From: Vespa crabro
Taxonomy: Eukaryota; Arthropoda; Insecta; Hymenoptera; Vespidae
NCBI RefSeq assembly: GCF_910589235.1
Contig: NC_060957.1
Span: 6,112,662-6,176,661, forward strand
Length of the DNA: 64,000 nt
Direction of reading: 5' to 3'
Shown here: piece by piece, positions 1 through 12,070 of the stretch
Position numbering within the stretch: the stretch's first letter is position 1
Layout of the letters: every line of letters starts with the position of its first letter
The notes under the pieces: generated by a model
Databases searched by the model: none
Seen by the model: only the letters and a program-made list of their open reading frames with translations
Told to the model about the DNA's origin: nothing
Program-made: the position numbers and the translations under genes

Positions 1-26
1 AGAGAGAGAGAGAGAGAGAGAGAGAG
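1..26. repeat. (AG)n microsatellite, cut by window edge
   Basis: Perfect AG dinucleotide run from the first base, followed by a short G run. It probably continues to the left of the window. Confidence 0.95.
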
Positions 27-465
27 GGGGATAAAGAAAGAAATAGAGGAAATGTTCTATTCGATTTAGAATTATTATGGATTCGCCTTCTCTTGGGCCG
101 CTGTAAGCGATTAATTTCTTTTTTTTCGCGAGCATTATCCTCTGCAATCCATAGTCGAAGCAGAGGTCGTGCGGTCATCGTCGCTTGCTTTAGCAGCTGT
201 AACCAGGAATATCTCTCTCTGGAGAGCACTTCCGTAGAGGAACGGGATGTGCTATGTCTCTTATTCTCTTTCTCTCTTTCTCCCTTTGTTCCCGTGCTTG
301 TGCACGAGCGAGCGAATATGAGATAAAAATGTCTCTGTTGGAATATTACGTAGCACCGTTGCCGGAACGTTGATTATTATGGAGCATCTTGTGGCGAATT
401 ACCAACGTGCAAATGTTAATATCTATCCCTAGTATGAATGTGTATACATTTATGCATGAGTCTAT

Positions 466-503
466 ACACACACACACACACACATACACATATATATATA
501 TAT
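466..503. repeat. (AC)n-(TA)n compound microsatellite
   Basis: About nine AC units, a short TACACA bridge, then about six TA units. Confidence 0.9.
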
Positions 504-889
504 GCATCTATATGTGTGCCTGTAGTTTTATATCTACACAATATACCGTTAATTAAAAAGCACATGGGGTTTTAAATTCCACATTTTCTTTTCGATATAT
601 TAGGAAGATTAGAATTAGTCGGAGAAATCGTATAAATTTCGAGAAATTTTCCTTTTATTATATATGAATAATGATTGATATTGATAATAATACAGAAAAT
701 TCGAAAGTATAACTTACGATTGTTTTAAAATTGGACTAGATTAAAGTCAGGATATGACCTTTCGCTCGCAGATTCCTTCTGTTTGTGAAAGAGTAAGGGA
801 CGAACATCCATTTTGTACAATTTCGTTAATGTGCTTTTTTCGCGTGGCAGTCGCGTGCACACGTATTATTAATGATGCTTGCTGAGTAT

Positions 890-948
890 CTCTCCCTTCT
901 TTCTCTCTTTCTATCTCTCTCTGTCTCTCTCTCTCTCTCTCTTTCTCT

Positions 949-987
<39 letters not shown>

Positions 988-997
988 TCTCTCTCTC
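890..997. repeat. (TC)n tract, about 108 bp
   Basis: Pyrimidine tract with a near-perfect CT core from about 953 to 984 and interrupting T, A and G bases on its left side. On the minus strand it is a GA tract that yields a spurious Arg-Glu open frame. Confidence 0.95.
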
Positions 998-1780
998 GTA
1001 GTCGTTTTAATCCAGACCCCTTAATCAGTTTCATAACAATGGGACGTTATTTAAGAATTGATTGGTAGGAAGGGCGCGTACTGCCATTGCTCGTTGTTAC
1101 CACTGTACACGTCCTAATCCCTTCGTACTAATATTTGATTCATAAATTACACTCGCGCGCGCATTCGCGAATTTAGCGAATCAACGAGTACAGTCGAGCT
1201 ACGCAATAAATTTATAATGCCTTATTAGCTTGTTCTCTAACCGTATATTTATGTATTGTATTGTATGTATGCGGGGTGAGATATTCTAAAACAACCATCG
1301 GTATGATTTCATTTTACAAATATTAAAATAAAAAAAAAAGAGGATAATAAACAAATTAAAAAGAAAAAAACCTCATCTCGTAAGGATCTTATTCTCGCGA
1401 CATTATCTATTGTCTCGCCACGATAGAAATTCCTTATAGATCTATTTTTATTTAGGAATAGATTCACTAATTATTTTATGATTCTTTTTCTGAACTACTA
1501 TTTTCCTGTTGTAGGATAACCTAATTCGTGCGAACCAAATTCTATCGATCGATACAAACGGAACGAAGGTTAACGAGTCGCATAGGAGGCTATGTCGTGT
1601 TGGTTCAATGCTCTCGACCTATGGAAAAAAAAAAAAGAAAAAAAAAACAAAGTGCATCTCGGCGAGCGTGTTTTATGATACGCGATCAGGTAGCAACGAA
1701 ACTCTCTCTCCCTCTTTCTCTTTCTCTCTCTCTCTCTCTCTTGTTCTCTCGCACACATGTACGTAAATATGTGCACGTCT

Positions 1781-1818
1781 CCGAGAGCACGGAAACGCAT
1801 GCTCTCGGAATCCGTGCT
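1781..1818. repeat. Two overlapping inverted repeats
   Basis: CCGAGAGCA (1781-1789) pairs with TGCTCTCGG (1800-1808). AGCACGGA (1786-1793) pairs with TCCGTGCT (1811-1818). The arms share bases, so only one hairpin can form at a time. No function is known. Confidence 0.6.
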
Positions 1819-2109
1819 GCGTGAAATTAACTTCTGCTTTAAAACTGGAATTTCGCGTGGGCTCTAAACGAACGAACGAATGAACGAAGCTACGCTCTGG
1901 ATTTTACATATACACATATGTATGTACATATATACATACGTATAGATATTGATGGTTGTGTCTGTGATGTTGCCGTCGTTACTCTTGGCTAGGGGGATTG
2001 GCATAGAAAGGGTGAGAAAGGGGTAGGTGGTGCAACGACGAGAGTTAAAATGCTGCCAATGTAAGGGAACTTACAATCGTTCGTACAACAAGAGCGGAAA
2101 CAGGTTATG

Positions 2110-2276
2110 CTTTCTCTCATTCCTTCTCCCTTTCTCTCTCTCTTTCTCTCTCTCTCTCTTGTTGGAAACATTGTGCAACGGGTGTTGGAAAGCTGCGAAT
2201 TCTCGAGAGAAAGAGAGAGCGATAGAGAGAAAAAGAGACAGGGAAAAAGAGAGAGAGAGAAAGAGAGAGAGAAAGA
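2110..2276. repeat. (TC)n followed by (GA)n, inverted pair
   Basis: A TC-rich tract (2110-2160) is followed after about 45 bp by a GA-rich tract (2205-2276) on the same strand, so the two can pair as a foldback. Long open frames on both strands across it are low-complexity artefacts. Confidence 0.85.
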
Positions 2277-3288
2277 ACCGTGCATTTGACACTTTCTCGA
2301 CACGTTATTAAGAAAGACGTTGGTGCAGAGAATTTTCGTATCCAATTCCTTCCTTCCTTTTCTTCTTTGCTTTCTAAGCAAGCTAAACAGAAGGTTGTAC
2401 CTTATAAAGAACGTAATTTTACAGAACGAGACAACTGTCTCAATTCTATAGTTCTTTGACTATAAGAAGTGTTTATAAGGAAAAAGAGAGAGAATGAAAG
2501 AGGGAGAGAGAGAGAGAGAGATTAACGACGTTTGAATGCATTGAACACGATGTATAGTCCACTTTTATGAGACCACGACCATTCGCCCACGACTAACGAA
2601 GTCAATGGACAAAACAATGGGTTGAAAGAATAATCGATTCTACTTATGGTCGAGGAACAGGTAGACGCGAGCTATATATGCACATTTTTTTTTTTTGATC
2701 TATTATATTATCGGAGTTATTATCGGAATTATCGTTCTGTTCTCTATCTATTATATTTTTCTCGATATGAATAAAATTTTGTTTTATTGCATATAAAGTT
2801 GATACATTCTATAAAAAAAAAAAAGGAAATAGAAAGAGTTGGTAAAAATGGTCAAAGGGGGTAGCGTAAAATACAATTTTTTGAGAAATTAAAAAAGAAT
2901 AAAAAGTTCAATGAAAAAAAAAGAAAAAAAGAAAAAAAAATAATATCAGGAGGCATTATTAACTATCCCGTTCGTATTTCGATTGTACGAATCGTGTTCT
3001 GGCTCTATTTAATAACCGACTCTCCTCTACGTCGTGTATTATTGCTTCCTCTACTCTTTACCTCCTACCTTCACTTCCTTTTCTCTTTTCTTTTTTTTTT
3101 TTTTTGTTATTTTTTTTCATTAAAAATATAATATCCGAAGCAATGCCAAGTGAATCCTCGTTAGTAACATTTCATAAATCGAGTCGAGCGCATTGGCAAG
3201 GATAAAACGTACAATCGATTATACACGTGGTACGCATCGTTAAAAGTTAACCATGCGAATGCGAGAGGAGTTTGCGGGTGGTTGATCG

Positions 3289-3333
3289 AAAGAGAGAGAG
3301 AGAGAGAGAGAGAGAGATCGAGAGACAGCGACT

Positions 3334-3367
<34 letters not shown>

Positions 3368-3424
3368 GAAATCGAGAGACAGAGACTGAAAGAGAGAGAG
3401 AGAGTGAGAGAGAGAGAGAGAGAG
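3289..3424. repeat. (GA)n tract with internal duplication
   Basis: GA-rich tract of about 136 bp. The 19-base motif ATCGAGAGACAG(C/A)GACTGA occurs at 3317-3335 and again at 3371-3389, one mismatch apart, so a 54-bp block was duplicated within the tract. Confidence 0.9.
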
Positions 3425-3879
3425 GGAGCAAACCAGTCGAAGGAAAAAAGTATTGTATGGTATGACACTGTAGTTGTTCTGAAATTTCATCGCTTATTCA
3501 GAATCCGCAAACAATGCGCTGGTTATATTGGAGCCGACGGCGAGCTTGAAGCGAACTAGACAGGCGCGTACTCGGTTTATACGAGGGCCGTTTTCAAAAG
3601 CGTTATGAAGTGGCCACGACGATACCTTTTCCATGAGAACCTTTTATATTTATTCCTCTTTCCATTATTGAGTGTAAAACAACAATAGTCTAATTAAAAT
3701 TTATTATTCATTCTACCGAACGAGCGTTTCTATATATATATATATACACATACGTGTAGGTGTATATGCATATCTCTCTTGTTCTATACTTGTCTTTCTT
3801 TCTTTATTTCTACCAAAACGTAATTTCGTGATTATTAGTACGACATTTCTTTCTTTTTTACAAGAGAAATGACACGTCC

Positions 3880-3880
3880 G

Positions 3881-3914
<34 letters not shown>

Positions 3915-3927
3915 TCTCTTTCTCTCC
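3880..3927. repeat. (TC)n microsatellite
   Basis: Near-perfect TC run with a few TTTC interruptions at the right end. Confidence 0.95.
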
Positions 3928-4069
3928 TCATCCTTTCTCATACGCCTTACAGATAATGGAAAATAATGGAAAAGTAAAAAAGGGGAAATGTAATTAGCGA
4001 ACTGCTATGTCCGATAAAAGTTTCTATTCTCATACAAGGCTCGCAAAGTTCAATAATGCGTAGAGTATA

Positions 4070-4075
<6 letters not shown>

Positions 4076-4120
<45 letters not shown>
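4076..4120. repeat. (GT)n microsatellite
   Basis: Perfect run of about 22 GT units, followed by TA-rich sequence. It is one of few GT/CA tracts of this length here; most dinucleotide tracts are GA/TC or TA. Confidence 0.95.
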
Positions 4121-4121
<1 letters not shown>

Positions 4122-4755
4122 TAATATATATACATATATATATTTATATCTGTACATACATAGCTATGGTCCTGAAGTTATGTAACTTCGAAATTACATT
4201 GAACTAATTGTAAGTTCGAAATAAACCTTAAAAAAAAATTGTACTAAAATTTGCAAATGACATTTACCTTAAAACAAAACGAACAAGTTTCCGATCAAAA
4301 TATCCTATTACTGTTTCCGAGACAAAATTAAATTTGTGTTCGCTTATATGATTATTTATCATTGAACATACGGATCATTAGATGTGTTATTTGTCTGTTT
4401 GAGAAAAAAAGAAAATAGATCTTCGTGAGAAACTTGAAAACCCCTTTCCCCTCTTCCCTTAAAAAAGAAATAAAAAGAAAAACAAAAAATACAGCGAGTA
4501 ATGAAAAATCGCCGAAAGTCAACGTGTCTCTACCCTCCTTCTACCTTCGCATGAATCAAGTAGGAAGGTGCGTGCTTTCTTCCGTGTGTAATAAAACTCT
4601 GCAAGCGTATTCGTGGAATTCAACAAGCTCGTGAACCATTTATCAAAAGGTTGGAAAACGAGAGAAAGAGAAAGAAAGGAAGAAGGAAAAGCTAAAGGAA
4701 AGGGAAGAAAAAAAAATAAAAAGAAGAAAAAGAAATAGTAGAAGAAGATGAGGAG

Positions 4756-4815
4756 AAAGAAGAAGAAGAAGAAGAAGAAGAAGAAGAAGAAGAAGAAGAA
4801 GAAGAAGAAGAAGAG
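4756..4815. repeat. (GAA)n trinucleotide repeat
   Basis: About 19 near-perfect AAG/GAA units. Read on the minus strand it encodes a poly-Leu run, which produces a spurious open frame. Confidence 0.95.
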
Positions 4816-5565
4816 AGGCCATCGTCGTCGTTGGGTCGAAGTCGTGTAAAGCGTTTCCCGTGTTCAACCTCCTTCCAAATTGGCCGAGAAACGTAATCTA
4901 GCGGTTTATGGGGAGCAAGAGGGAAGAGAGAGGGAGGGAGAGGTAGAGAAGCGGGGGAGAGTTAACGTTATTAACGTCTTATGGAACGACGACGACTAGA
5001 ACGACGACAGCGACGGCGACGACGACGTGATCTTCATCGTCCGCAATCCGCGCATCCCTTTTTAAACGAGATCGCGTTACTTCAAGCTTTTATCCGCCTC
5101 CACGATCTGCTTATACCAGTTCGTACGCGCGAGATTTATCTCGTACGGTTACGACATCGCCTCTCACCAAATGCCCGTTTGTCATTTCCGTATAACACTC
5201 CGGCCACGTCCACACCGTACGACAAGATTTTTCCTTCGCTTTTCTTCGAGATTTCGAAACATAATTTTATTATTTCCAACGTTATAATCCAATTTTATCT
5301 TTTCTTTTTTTCTTCCTCTTCTTCTTCTTCATTTTCCGTCTAAAAAAAACTTTTTATATAATGCGAAACTCTTATATATTACCTAGGTATAACTTTTACT
5401 TTGCGAATATTAGCTTTTGGACTTACGTGGTAACAATGAATTTTGTGTCGACAAAAAAAAAAGAGAAAAAAAAAGAAAGAAAATGAAATAAGACAGATAT
5501 ATGAGTGTAATTTCAAAGTTACATGACGTTATAGAGGGTTAACAGGTTTATTTTTTATTTCTTAA

Positions 5566-5615
<50 letters not shown>

Positions 5616-6387
5616 TGGATGGAAAAAAAATGTACGGTGCCAAGCTTTATTGTCATTTTTCTGACTATGATATATTGAATAGAATGAGAAATATCAATAT
5701 CAAATATAAAAATTAGGTTTAACAATATTTCATATTGAAATACATCTTGCGGCAATGCGTATATTTGTTTAACGATTAATTCGAAGGAAAAAGAAAATAA
5801 TCAATAATTTCATCATAGATAATCATGGAAATGTATAAGCTAGATTGGATATAATTATACGTACATGTTAATAGGTATATCGGACAATAGGACCAATAGG
5901 GAATGGGTAGTGTTCAATGATATTTTTTACCTCGAATAAAAGCACCAAGAGTTCCATGTTCAATGTTAAATGCACGATCATCCGTTATGTACCTATATGC
6001 ATTAGAGAATGTCGATTATTCGAAATAACAAGCGGACGAATTGTATCGGATGAGAGATTTTTTCTGCTTTTTTTTTTTTTTTTTTTTTTTTTTAGCAAAT
6101 AGCGACCAGAGATAGAAAAGGAGGGAGAGAAGATATGTTACCTACGTACATATGTATGCACGAAGCTCGTTACACACATCGTTAAAAAAGTCAATGATCG
6201 TTATATGTCGTAATAATACATAATAAGCAATGCAGATATTTCCGCAAATAATGAAGGGCCTCGATGAAATGCTTTTTCAATGATGTACGTACATAGATGT
6301 ATATATATATATATATGCGTGTATATATGTGTATATGTATATAGTCATATATGTATATATACATGGCATATACATATATATGTACAT

Positions 6388-6391
6388 AATA

Positions 6392-6454
<63 letters not shown>
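6388..6454. repeat. (TA)n microsatellite
   Basis: Two TA runs (6388-6409 and 6411-6454) separated by one C, at the end of a wider TATG/TACA-rich stretch that starts near 6285. Both strands give Ile-Tyr open frames that are artefacts. Confidence 0.95.
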
Positions 6455-6459
<5 letters not shown>

Positions 6460-7286
6460 TAGGTGCGTAGAAAAATCGATCGATCGAGTTAACGTTGATA
6501 ATGTAATACGACATTATACACAATGTTTGTTTTGCATTCTCCATAAATGAATAGCCCTTTAAAATTAATCTTCCAAATAATTAGTTTGTACCTCGTGCGT
6601 TCGTTTCTCGAATTATTCGAAACGCATTCGATCGAGTCACCGATTTTTCCGTTTAACGAAATATTTTCTACCTGCCGTTTATTAACATGTACACGATACG
6701 TACACAAACACAAAGGCATATGTACACATACACATAAACACACATACATAGAGTGAAATTTTTCATTATCCACGAACTTTCGTGCTCCCTGGCTAACTCG
6801 CTAAATGAAACGCGATACACGAGGCGGAAGCGAATTTACGATAACGAAAAGAATTGCGATTACGAAAAATCGATCGACTCGGCAAATTCGATCTCACTTT
6901 TTACAACGGTCGAGCCGTCCGTTCTCGTTTATCCGCAATCACGTTTTTCGTTCGGCCATCACTTTCCGCCTGCCATCTCCATTTTACATATTCTCTCCAT
7001 CTCCCCGGCCCTCTTAAATATCGATCCGACTGCGCGACGCTCACGTACGATTATTATTAGTATCCAACGTATTATACTTTTGTGCCGTAATAACGATTAA
7101 CCTTTTCTTCGATTGTAAAATCGACAATTTTTTGAATTTTAATTAAGAATTAAAAATAAGGATTTAACTTTATTCCGATATAAGAAGAGATACATAATAT
7201 TAGTCATAAAAATTTTCGAAAGCCTGATTACAATGTAATTGTAACATGAAATACGATTTGAAATAATATTGTTCAAGTTGAAAATA

Positions 7287-7291
<5 letters not shown>

Positions 7292-7338
<47 letters not shown>
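7292..7338. repeat. (TA)n microsatellite
   Basis: Perfect run of about 23 TA units. Confidence 0.95.
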
Positions 7339-7342
<4 letters not shown>

Positions 7343-7606
7343 GGAAAAAGAAAAAAAAGTAGAAAGATTGCAATACGGAACAACATGTTTCAAGAGAAAT
7401 TCAACTCGACTAAATATCTAGAACAATCTCTTTTCTTTTTCTATTCGTACTAGAGTGTGAGTAAAGGGAGGAAAAATTCGGAAGTATAAAAAACGACAAC
7501 AAAATACAAGAGGAAAAGAAAAACAATCCAACTCTCGAGAACGAACGAAGCGGGAAAAGTCCGTCCTCGAAAGTATTTAAGCTACTCTCGATCGTTTGTA
7601 CGTTCC

Positions 7607-7607
7607 G

Positions 7608-7647
<40 letters not shown>

Positions 7648-7680
7648 TCTTTCTCTCTCTATCTCTTTCTCTTTTTCTCC
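7607..7680. repeat. (TC)n tract
   Basis: TC-rich run with TTTC and TATC interruptions. A GA tract of opposite polarity lies about 220 bp to the right (7901-7949). Confidence 0.9.
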
Positions 7681-7900
7681 TGTAGAAAAATCTTCTCCTT
7701 TCATCGATCTCTCGCAAAAGAACGCGTCGACCAAGAAGAGTATTTCTTTCCTCGTTTCTTTCCCTCTTTTTCTATCTTCCAAGCTTTTCCTCTTCGAAAC
7801 GGAACGGAAACGAAGCTTCTACGATTCGCGTCATCCATTCCGAGAACCCGTGACCAGCGTCGATTCAATTTCAGCTTTCCAGAGGGAAAGAAAGAAGAAG

Positions 7901-7901
7901 G

Positions 7902-7949
<48 letters not shown>
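7901..7949. repeat. (GA)n microsatellite
   Basis: Near-perfect GA run of about 24 units. Confidence 0.95.
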
Positions 7950-7951
<2 letters not shown>

Positions 7952-8307
7952 GGTGACTCGGGGAGACGGGAGGTCTGTGAAAGAGGGAACGAAATGTAAG
8001 AGGTTAATTGGAACAGATAACTGCGTCTGCGTGCGACGAGTAGGAGAAAAAAGAGGTGGAGAAGGATAAGGAGAAGGAGAAGGATGCGGCCGTCCACCCT
8101 TAGCACCATCCTTTTTTCGTCCTTTTCTACTTTGCCCGTACCTTGGTCACATTTTATCCAACCTCACCCTCTATCTCCTATATATCTCTTTACCTCTTTC
8201 AAGCTCTTCCTTTTTCATTTTCCGTCGGTGCTGTCCACCCTAACCGAACAACTTCCACTTTTCCTTTTCGCGCACGCCCCGTAAACATTTTCTTATGCTT
8301 CTTATTT

Positions 8308-8412
8308 TTCTTCTTCTTCTTCTTCTTCATTTTCTTTTTTTTCTTCTTCATTTTCTTTTTTTCTTCTTCATTTTCTTCTTTTTCTTCTTTGTCTTTTTCT
8401 TTTTCTTCTCTT
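8308..8412. repeat. TTC-rich tandem repeat, about 20-bp unit
   Basis: After a pure (TTC)n start, units of TTCTTCTTCATTTTCTTTTT repeat about three times (near 8320, 8341 and 8361), then decay to mixed TTC/TTTC. Confidence 0.8.
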
Positions 8413-8625
8413 CTCATTGCCGTAGTTCTCTAAGTCGTCATTAACGGTTAACGGTCCGCTTCTCGTCGACCGTATATATTTACTGAATTTATTTACGTTA
8501 GGATATATAATCGTGAGGAGAAAGGTGCAGATAGAGAGGAAGCTTCAAGATAGAAAGAGGTCGACGAGAAAAAGAGTAAAGCGAAAGATGTGTTACTCTA
8601 TAGAACGAGAGAAAATAAGACAGAG

Positions 8626-8628
<3 letters not shown>

Positions 8629-8681
<53 letters not shown>

Positions 8682-8695
8682 GTATATATATATAT
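8629..8695. repeat. (GA)n-(TA)n compound microsatellite
   Basis: GA run to about 8681, then TA units to about 8695. Confidence 0.95.
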
Positions 8696-8961
8696 ACACA
8701 TATATATGACGAAGAGACGATATTTACACGACGCGTGGTTAGACGTTGTGCCAGACGATGAATTACTTAGCCAACACACAACCGTTTAGATTCTCCTACT
8801 CGCGAATCCACCCACGCGTTTTCCAGCCTCCTTTATTTTTCTTGTTTCTTCGTGTATGTACATATATTTTCTTTTTATCTTTGTTCTTTCTTTGTTTCTC
8901 TCTTTCTCTCTCTTTCTCTTTCGCGTCCTTTTAGAATTTCATTGTTCCACTTACATATAGG

Positions 8962-8963
<2 letters not shown>

Positions 8964-9001
<38 letters not shown>
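8964..9001. repeat. (TC)n microsatellite
   Basis: Perfect run of about 19 TC units. Confidence 0.95.
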
Positions 9002-9005
<4 letters not shown>

Positions 9006-9506
9006 TCCTTTTTTCCAATTTTTTTTTCTTTTGACCTTTCATTTCATCTTACACTTTGTTATTTGCGTGAGAATATACCTTCGTAAAACGAAGTGCAGTT
9101 AGGGATACTTGTTTCGTTCGAACGAATATATGTGTGTATGTGTATATCTACTTTCTGTGAAAGAAGGGAAAAAGAAGACTTTACTCTGTACTTACGCGTT
9201 CATTTGCGATCATTTATTCAGAAACTTACACGAGTGCTGACACATTCGACGGGATACGTGTACCAACGACTTGGCTCGAAGTTTTGCGACGCTTCTGATG
9301 TCAATGTTCGACGTATTCTTTTTATGAGGGAAACTTGTAGTACAGAAAAAAAATGTATATATATATATATATCATCTTTCTTTCATTCATGATTTTTTAT
9401 TTTTAATGAAATCGAATATTTCTAAAGAAATCCACTTATTTATTTTACATTGTCCCTTTTCTTTGAGAACATATCTCGAAAGAGAGATCCTGGATTCAAG
9501 GTTCAC

Positions 9507-9512
9507 TTTATT
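9507..9512 (-). promoter_or_regulatory. AATAAA poly(A) signal overlapping stop codon
   Basis: On the minus strand the sequence reads TCT TAA TAAAG. The stop codon (9513-9511) shares two bases with a canonical AATAAA (9512-9507). If used, the 3' UTR would be only a few tens of bases. Confidence 0.4.
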
Positions 9513-9814
9513 AAGATGCTAATGTAGGATCCCACCCATCGATATACAAAAGGATCCCTCTTTTCTTAGTCTCTGCTTTTTTGGAGGGGATTTTGTCAAG
9601 AGATCCTTTAAGTCTCCGGCCGATCGTTCGACTAACGCTTTGTACGTGAGATCGAGCGACCTCGAGGAGTCTTGAATCTACTATCTTCAAGCAGTCTAAC
9701 TTTCTAATCCCCATATCGTTCAATTTATTTCGACTCTTTCGTATCATTCCGGTTAAGGTAAAACGTGAAATAATCCAGTCGATTTCCCTTCTTATTGTAT
9801 GCTTATTTCCATTT
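9511..9814 (-). CDS. Candidate terminal exon, unknown protein
   Basis: Minus-strand open frame of about 100 sense codons ending in TAA. It is preceded by a good acceptor: CTTTTTCCTTTTTTAG ends at 9815 and the exon would begin at 9814. An in-frame TAG lies 18 bases upstream of the first exon base, so the frame is open only if spliced or started at an internal AUG (9747). The first base completes a split codon, then AAT GGA AAT AAG follows. The peptide is basic and not low-complexity: one part reads IDWIISRFTLTGMIRKSRNK, a Lys-rich stretch follows (SKKAETKKRG), and it ends GWDPTLAS. I recognise no family. The phase fits the donor at 18157 (CG + A = Arg). An open frame this long could still be chance in 64 kb. 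Confidence 0.4.
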
Positions 9815-10600
9815 CTAAAAAAGGAAAAAGACTACGAAATATTTACGTACGATTTATTTTTATATACAAATAAATGGAGATGTATTATATAAAATATATT
9901 TTTTTTCAACTCGACGAAGCCAATAAACTTATCATTTTTCTCTTATTATTATTATCGAACGAATATTATAGAAACAGTATATGTACTCGTTAATAATGGG
10001 AGGTCAATCATACATCGATGCATGTACGATTATCTTATCTCTTTCTATTTTTTGAATAAACAAATTTTAATTATTGAGATGAAATTTCACGAGAAAATCT
10101 CTCGAGGGTAAAGTAAGTACAAGAAGAAGAAGAAGAGAAAAAGAAAAAGAAGAAGACAATACACTATGGTATAAGAATAACATGAGTCGGTCTAGCCAAC
10201 TTTTCTAAATGGAGCTTAATCCGATCATCGAACGTTCCTGCTAGAAAGGGATGTATTAAGTAACGCGAGAATGAAGACTCTTTGTCTAGCATCGAACGAT
10301 TTTCTCTCTCCTCTTCTCTCTCTTTCTTTCTCGTTCACTTTCTCTAAGATTTCTTCCATCTTCCTCCCCTTCTTCTTCTTATCGTCGAAAAGAGGACTTA
10401 GTCTACGAAGTAGTCTACGTACTGTTACGACTATGAGGATCTCTAAGAGAGAGGACGAAACTCGAGAGTACACGTACTACGGATAATAAAGGAGATTGAC
10501 TTTAAATTACGACGAGTCCTCTGCAGACGGTCGGGCGTTAAATGCCTCTTAAGGACAAAACAGTCGCCGAATCGGTTCGGAAGATGCCGACGGGTGGTCT

Positions 10601-10605
<5 letters not shown>

Positions 10606-10650
<45 letters not shown>
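10606..10650. repeat. (TC)n microsatellite
   Basis: Perfect run of about 22 CT units. Confidence 0.95.
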
Positions 10651-10651
<1 letters not shown>

Positions 10652-11732
10652 TTATTTCATTTTCGTTCGTTTATCCATCCCTTTCTTTCTCGCTCTCTCT
10701 TCTTCAAGTAGTCTCGTCGTTTCGTAGAGAGACACAGGAACGAACGATGGGACACACGCATCTGTTCGCTTAAACTTTAATTGCGTAATTGAAGGAAAGT
10801 TAATTCAAATTAATCGAGAAGACAACGACGATTACAACGACGAGGAAGACGTCGAGAAGGGCTGTAGGGCAACGACGAATTTGGTGTATAAACAAGCGAG
10901 AGGAATTTGACTTGAGTTAAGAACTTCGATCGAGAAACGAATGTGTGTATATATATATATATATATGATTCTTTAAAAGGGATCCAGTTTAGGGTAAAGG
11001 GTAAAGAGGATTGAAATTTTGAAGGATGGGACACGGATTATTGAGATTATCGACTGAGAAGATTTATTAGAATTCTTTGTCATCTGTTGTAGATTATGCG
11101 GGTTCGGTTTGACAGGAGTTGTTTAGTGTCAATCATTTTAATTGAAGAAGTACACAACTATTGATAAAGTGTGTGTCTGTACGAGTGTGGGTACTACATT
11201 TAATCTTCATATATTATAATGATTCTCTTTTTTTATGTTTCCGTATGAACTTCTTCATTTTCATGATAGCTGTTTTCTTTTTTTTTCATCAATTAATAAG
11301 AATAAAAAATTGTGGAAAAAAATTAAAATTTGTTATTGTTTTTTCATTAAACTTACTAAAATGAGAATAAAACGAAGGAAAGAAAGAGAGAGAGATAGAG
11401 AGAGAGGGAGGAAGAAAGAGAGAAATAAATACTTTCTAAGACGAAGTTTAGATGTCATCGGAACGTTATCAAGAAGTACCTAGTCGTCACATCGGCGAAG
11501 TAAAAATTTTATGCGCATGCGCTTCCCTTCGAAAGAAGATTAATTAATCGATTCTCTCTTGGTCCGGGAGGTCTTTTAGAAATTGATAAAGAAAAGTCAA
11601 AGGATTTAGATAAGTCTTCAGCTTTCCTGAAGTAGAAGTAGTCAGCACAGCTACTCAAAAACCTTATGACTTTAGACTTTGTTCTTTTCAAAAGAAACAC
11701 ACTCAAAAGTAGCTTCAATTTCTTCACACACA

Positions 11733-11735
<3 letters not shown>

Positions 11736-11807
<72 letters not shown>

Positions 11808-11876
11808 ATATGTATGTATGTACGTATGTACGTATATATGTATGTATGTATGTATGTACATATGTATGTATGTATA
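11736..11876. repeat. (TA)n-(TATG)n compound repeat
   Basis: A TA run (11736-11782) passes into TATG tetranucleotide units with occasional TACG and TATA variants up to about 11876. Confidence 0.95.
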
Positions 11877-11990
11877 CACTGAAAAAGAAGGAAGAATAAT
11901 CGATCGAAGACCCAAATAAACTTGACGTTTAATTCGCCAACGATCGATCGTTTTCTCGTTATCTACTTTCACAGTAAAAGAGAGAGGGAT

Positions 11991-11992
11991 AT

Positions 11993-12068
<76 letters not shown>
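11991..12068. repeat. (GATA)n-(GA)n compound microsatellite
   Basis: Short GATA run followed by about 31 perfect GA units. Confidence 0.95.

Positions 12069-12070
<2 letters not shown>

Larger units (their letters stand above)
1..4755. other. Gene-free repeat-rich region
   Basis: No open frame here looks coding on either strand; the longer ones read through GA/TC tracts and give Arg-Glu or Ser-Leu repeats. The stretch holds an (AG)n tract cut by the left edge (1-26), (AC)n-(TA)n at 466-503, TC tracts at 890-997 and 1702-1749, a TC/GA pair at 2110-2276, GA at 2479-2521 and 3289-3424, TC at 3880-3927, (GT)n at 4076-4120 and several poly-A/T runs. If the minus-strand gene ends at 9511, this is intergenic; if its exons continue to the left, it is intron. 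Confidence 0.6.
4756..9506. other. Gene-free repeat-rich region
   Basis: It holds (GAA)n at 4756-4815, a (CGA)n patch at 4985-5027, GA at 5570-5612, poly-T at 6068-6093, TA/TATG at 6285-6454, TA at 7292-7338, TC at 7607-7680, GA at 7901-7949, TTC-rich units at 8308-8412, GA at 8629-8681, TC at 8964-9001 and TA at 9356-9371. A 120-codon plus-strand frame at 4981-5343 starts in the CGA repeat and ends in a poly-Ser pyrimidine run; about 90 middle codons are not repetitive, but no splice signal or motif supports it. A CpG-rich patch at 6780-7060 has several open frames and no clear gene. Confidence 0.55.

Noticed and set aside
4981..5343. 120-codon plus-strand frame
   Set aside because: It starts inside a CGA repeat (Arg run), ends in a poly-Ser pyrimidine run and has a poor start context. 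The middle is unique, but nothing supports expression.
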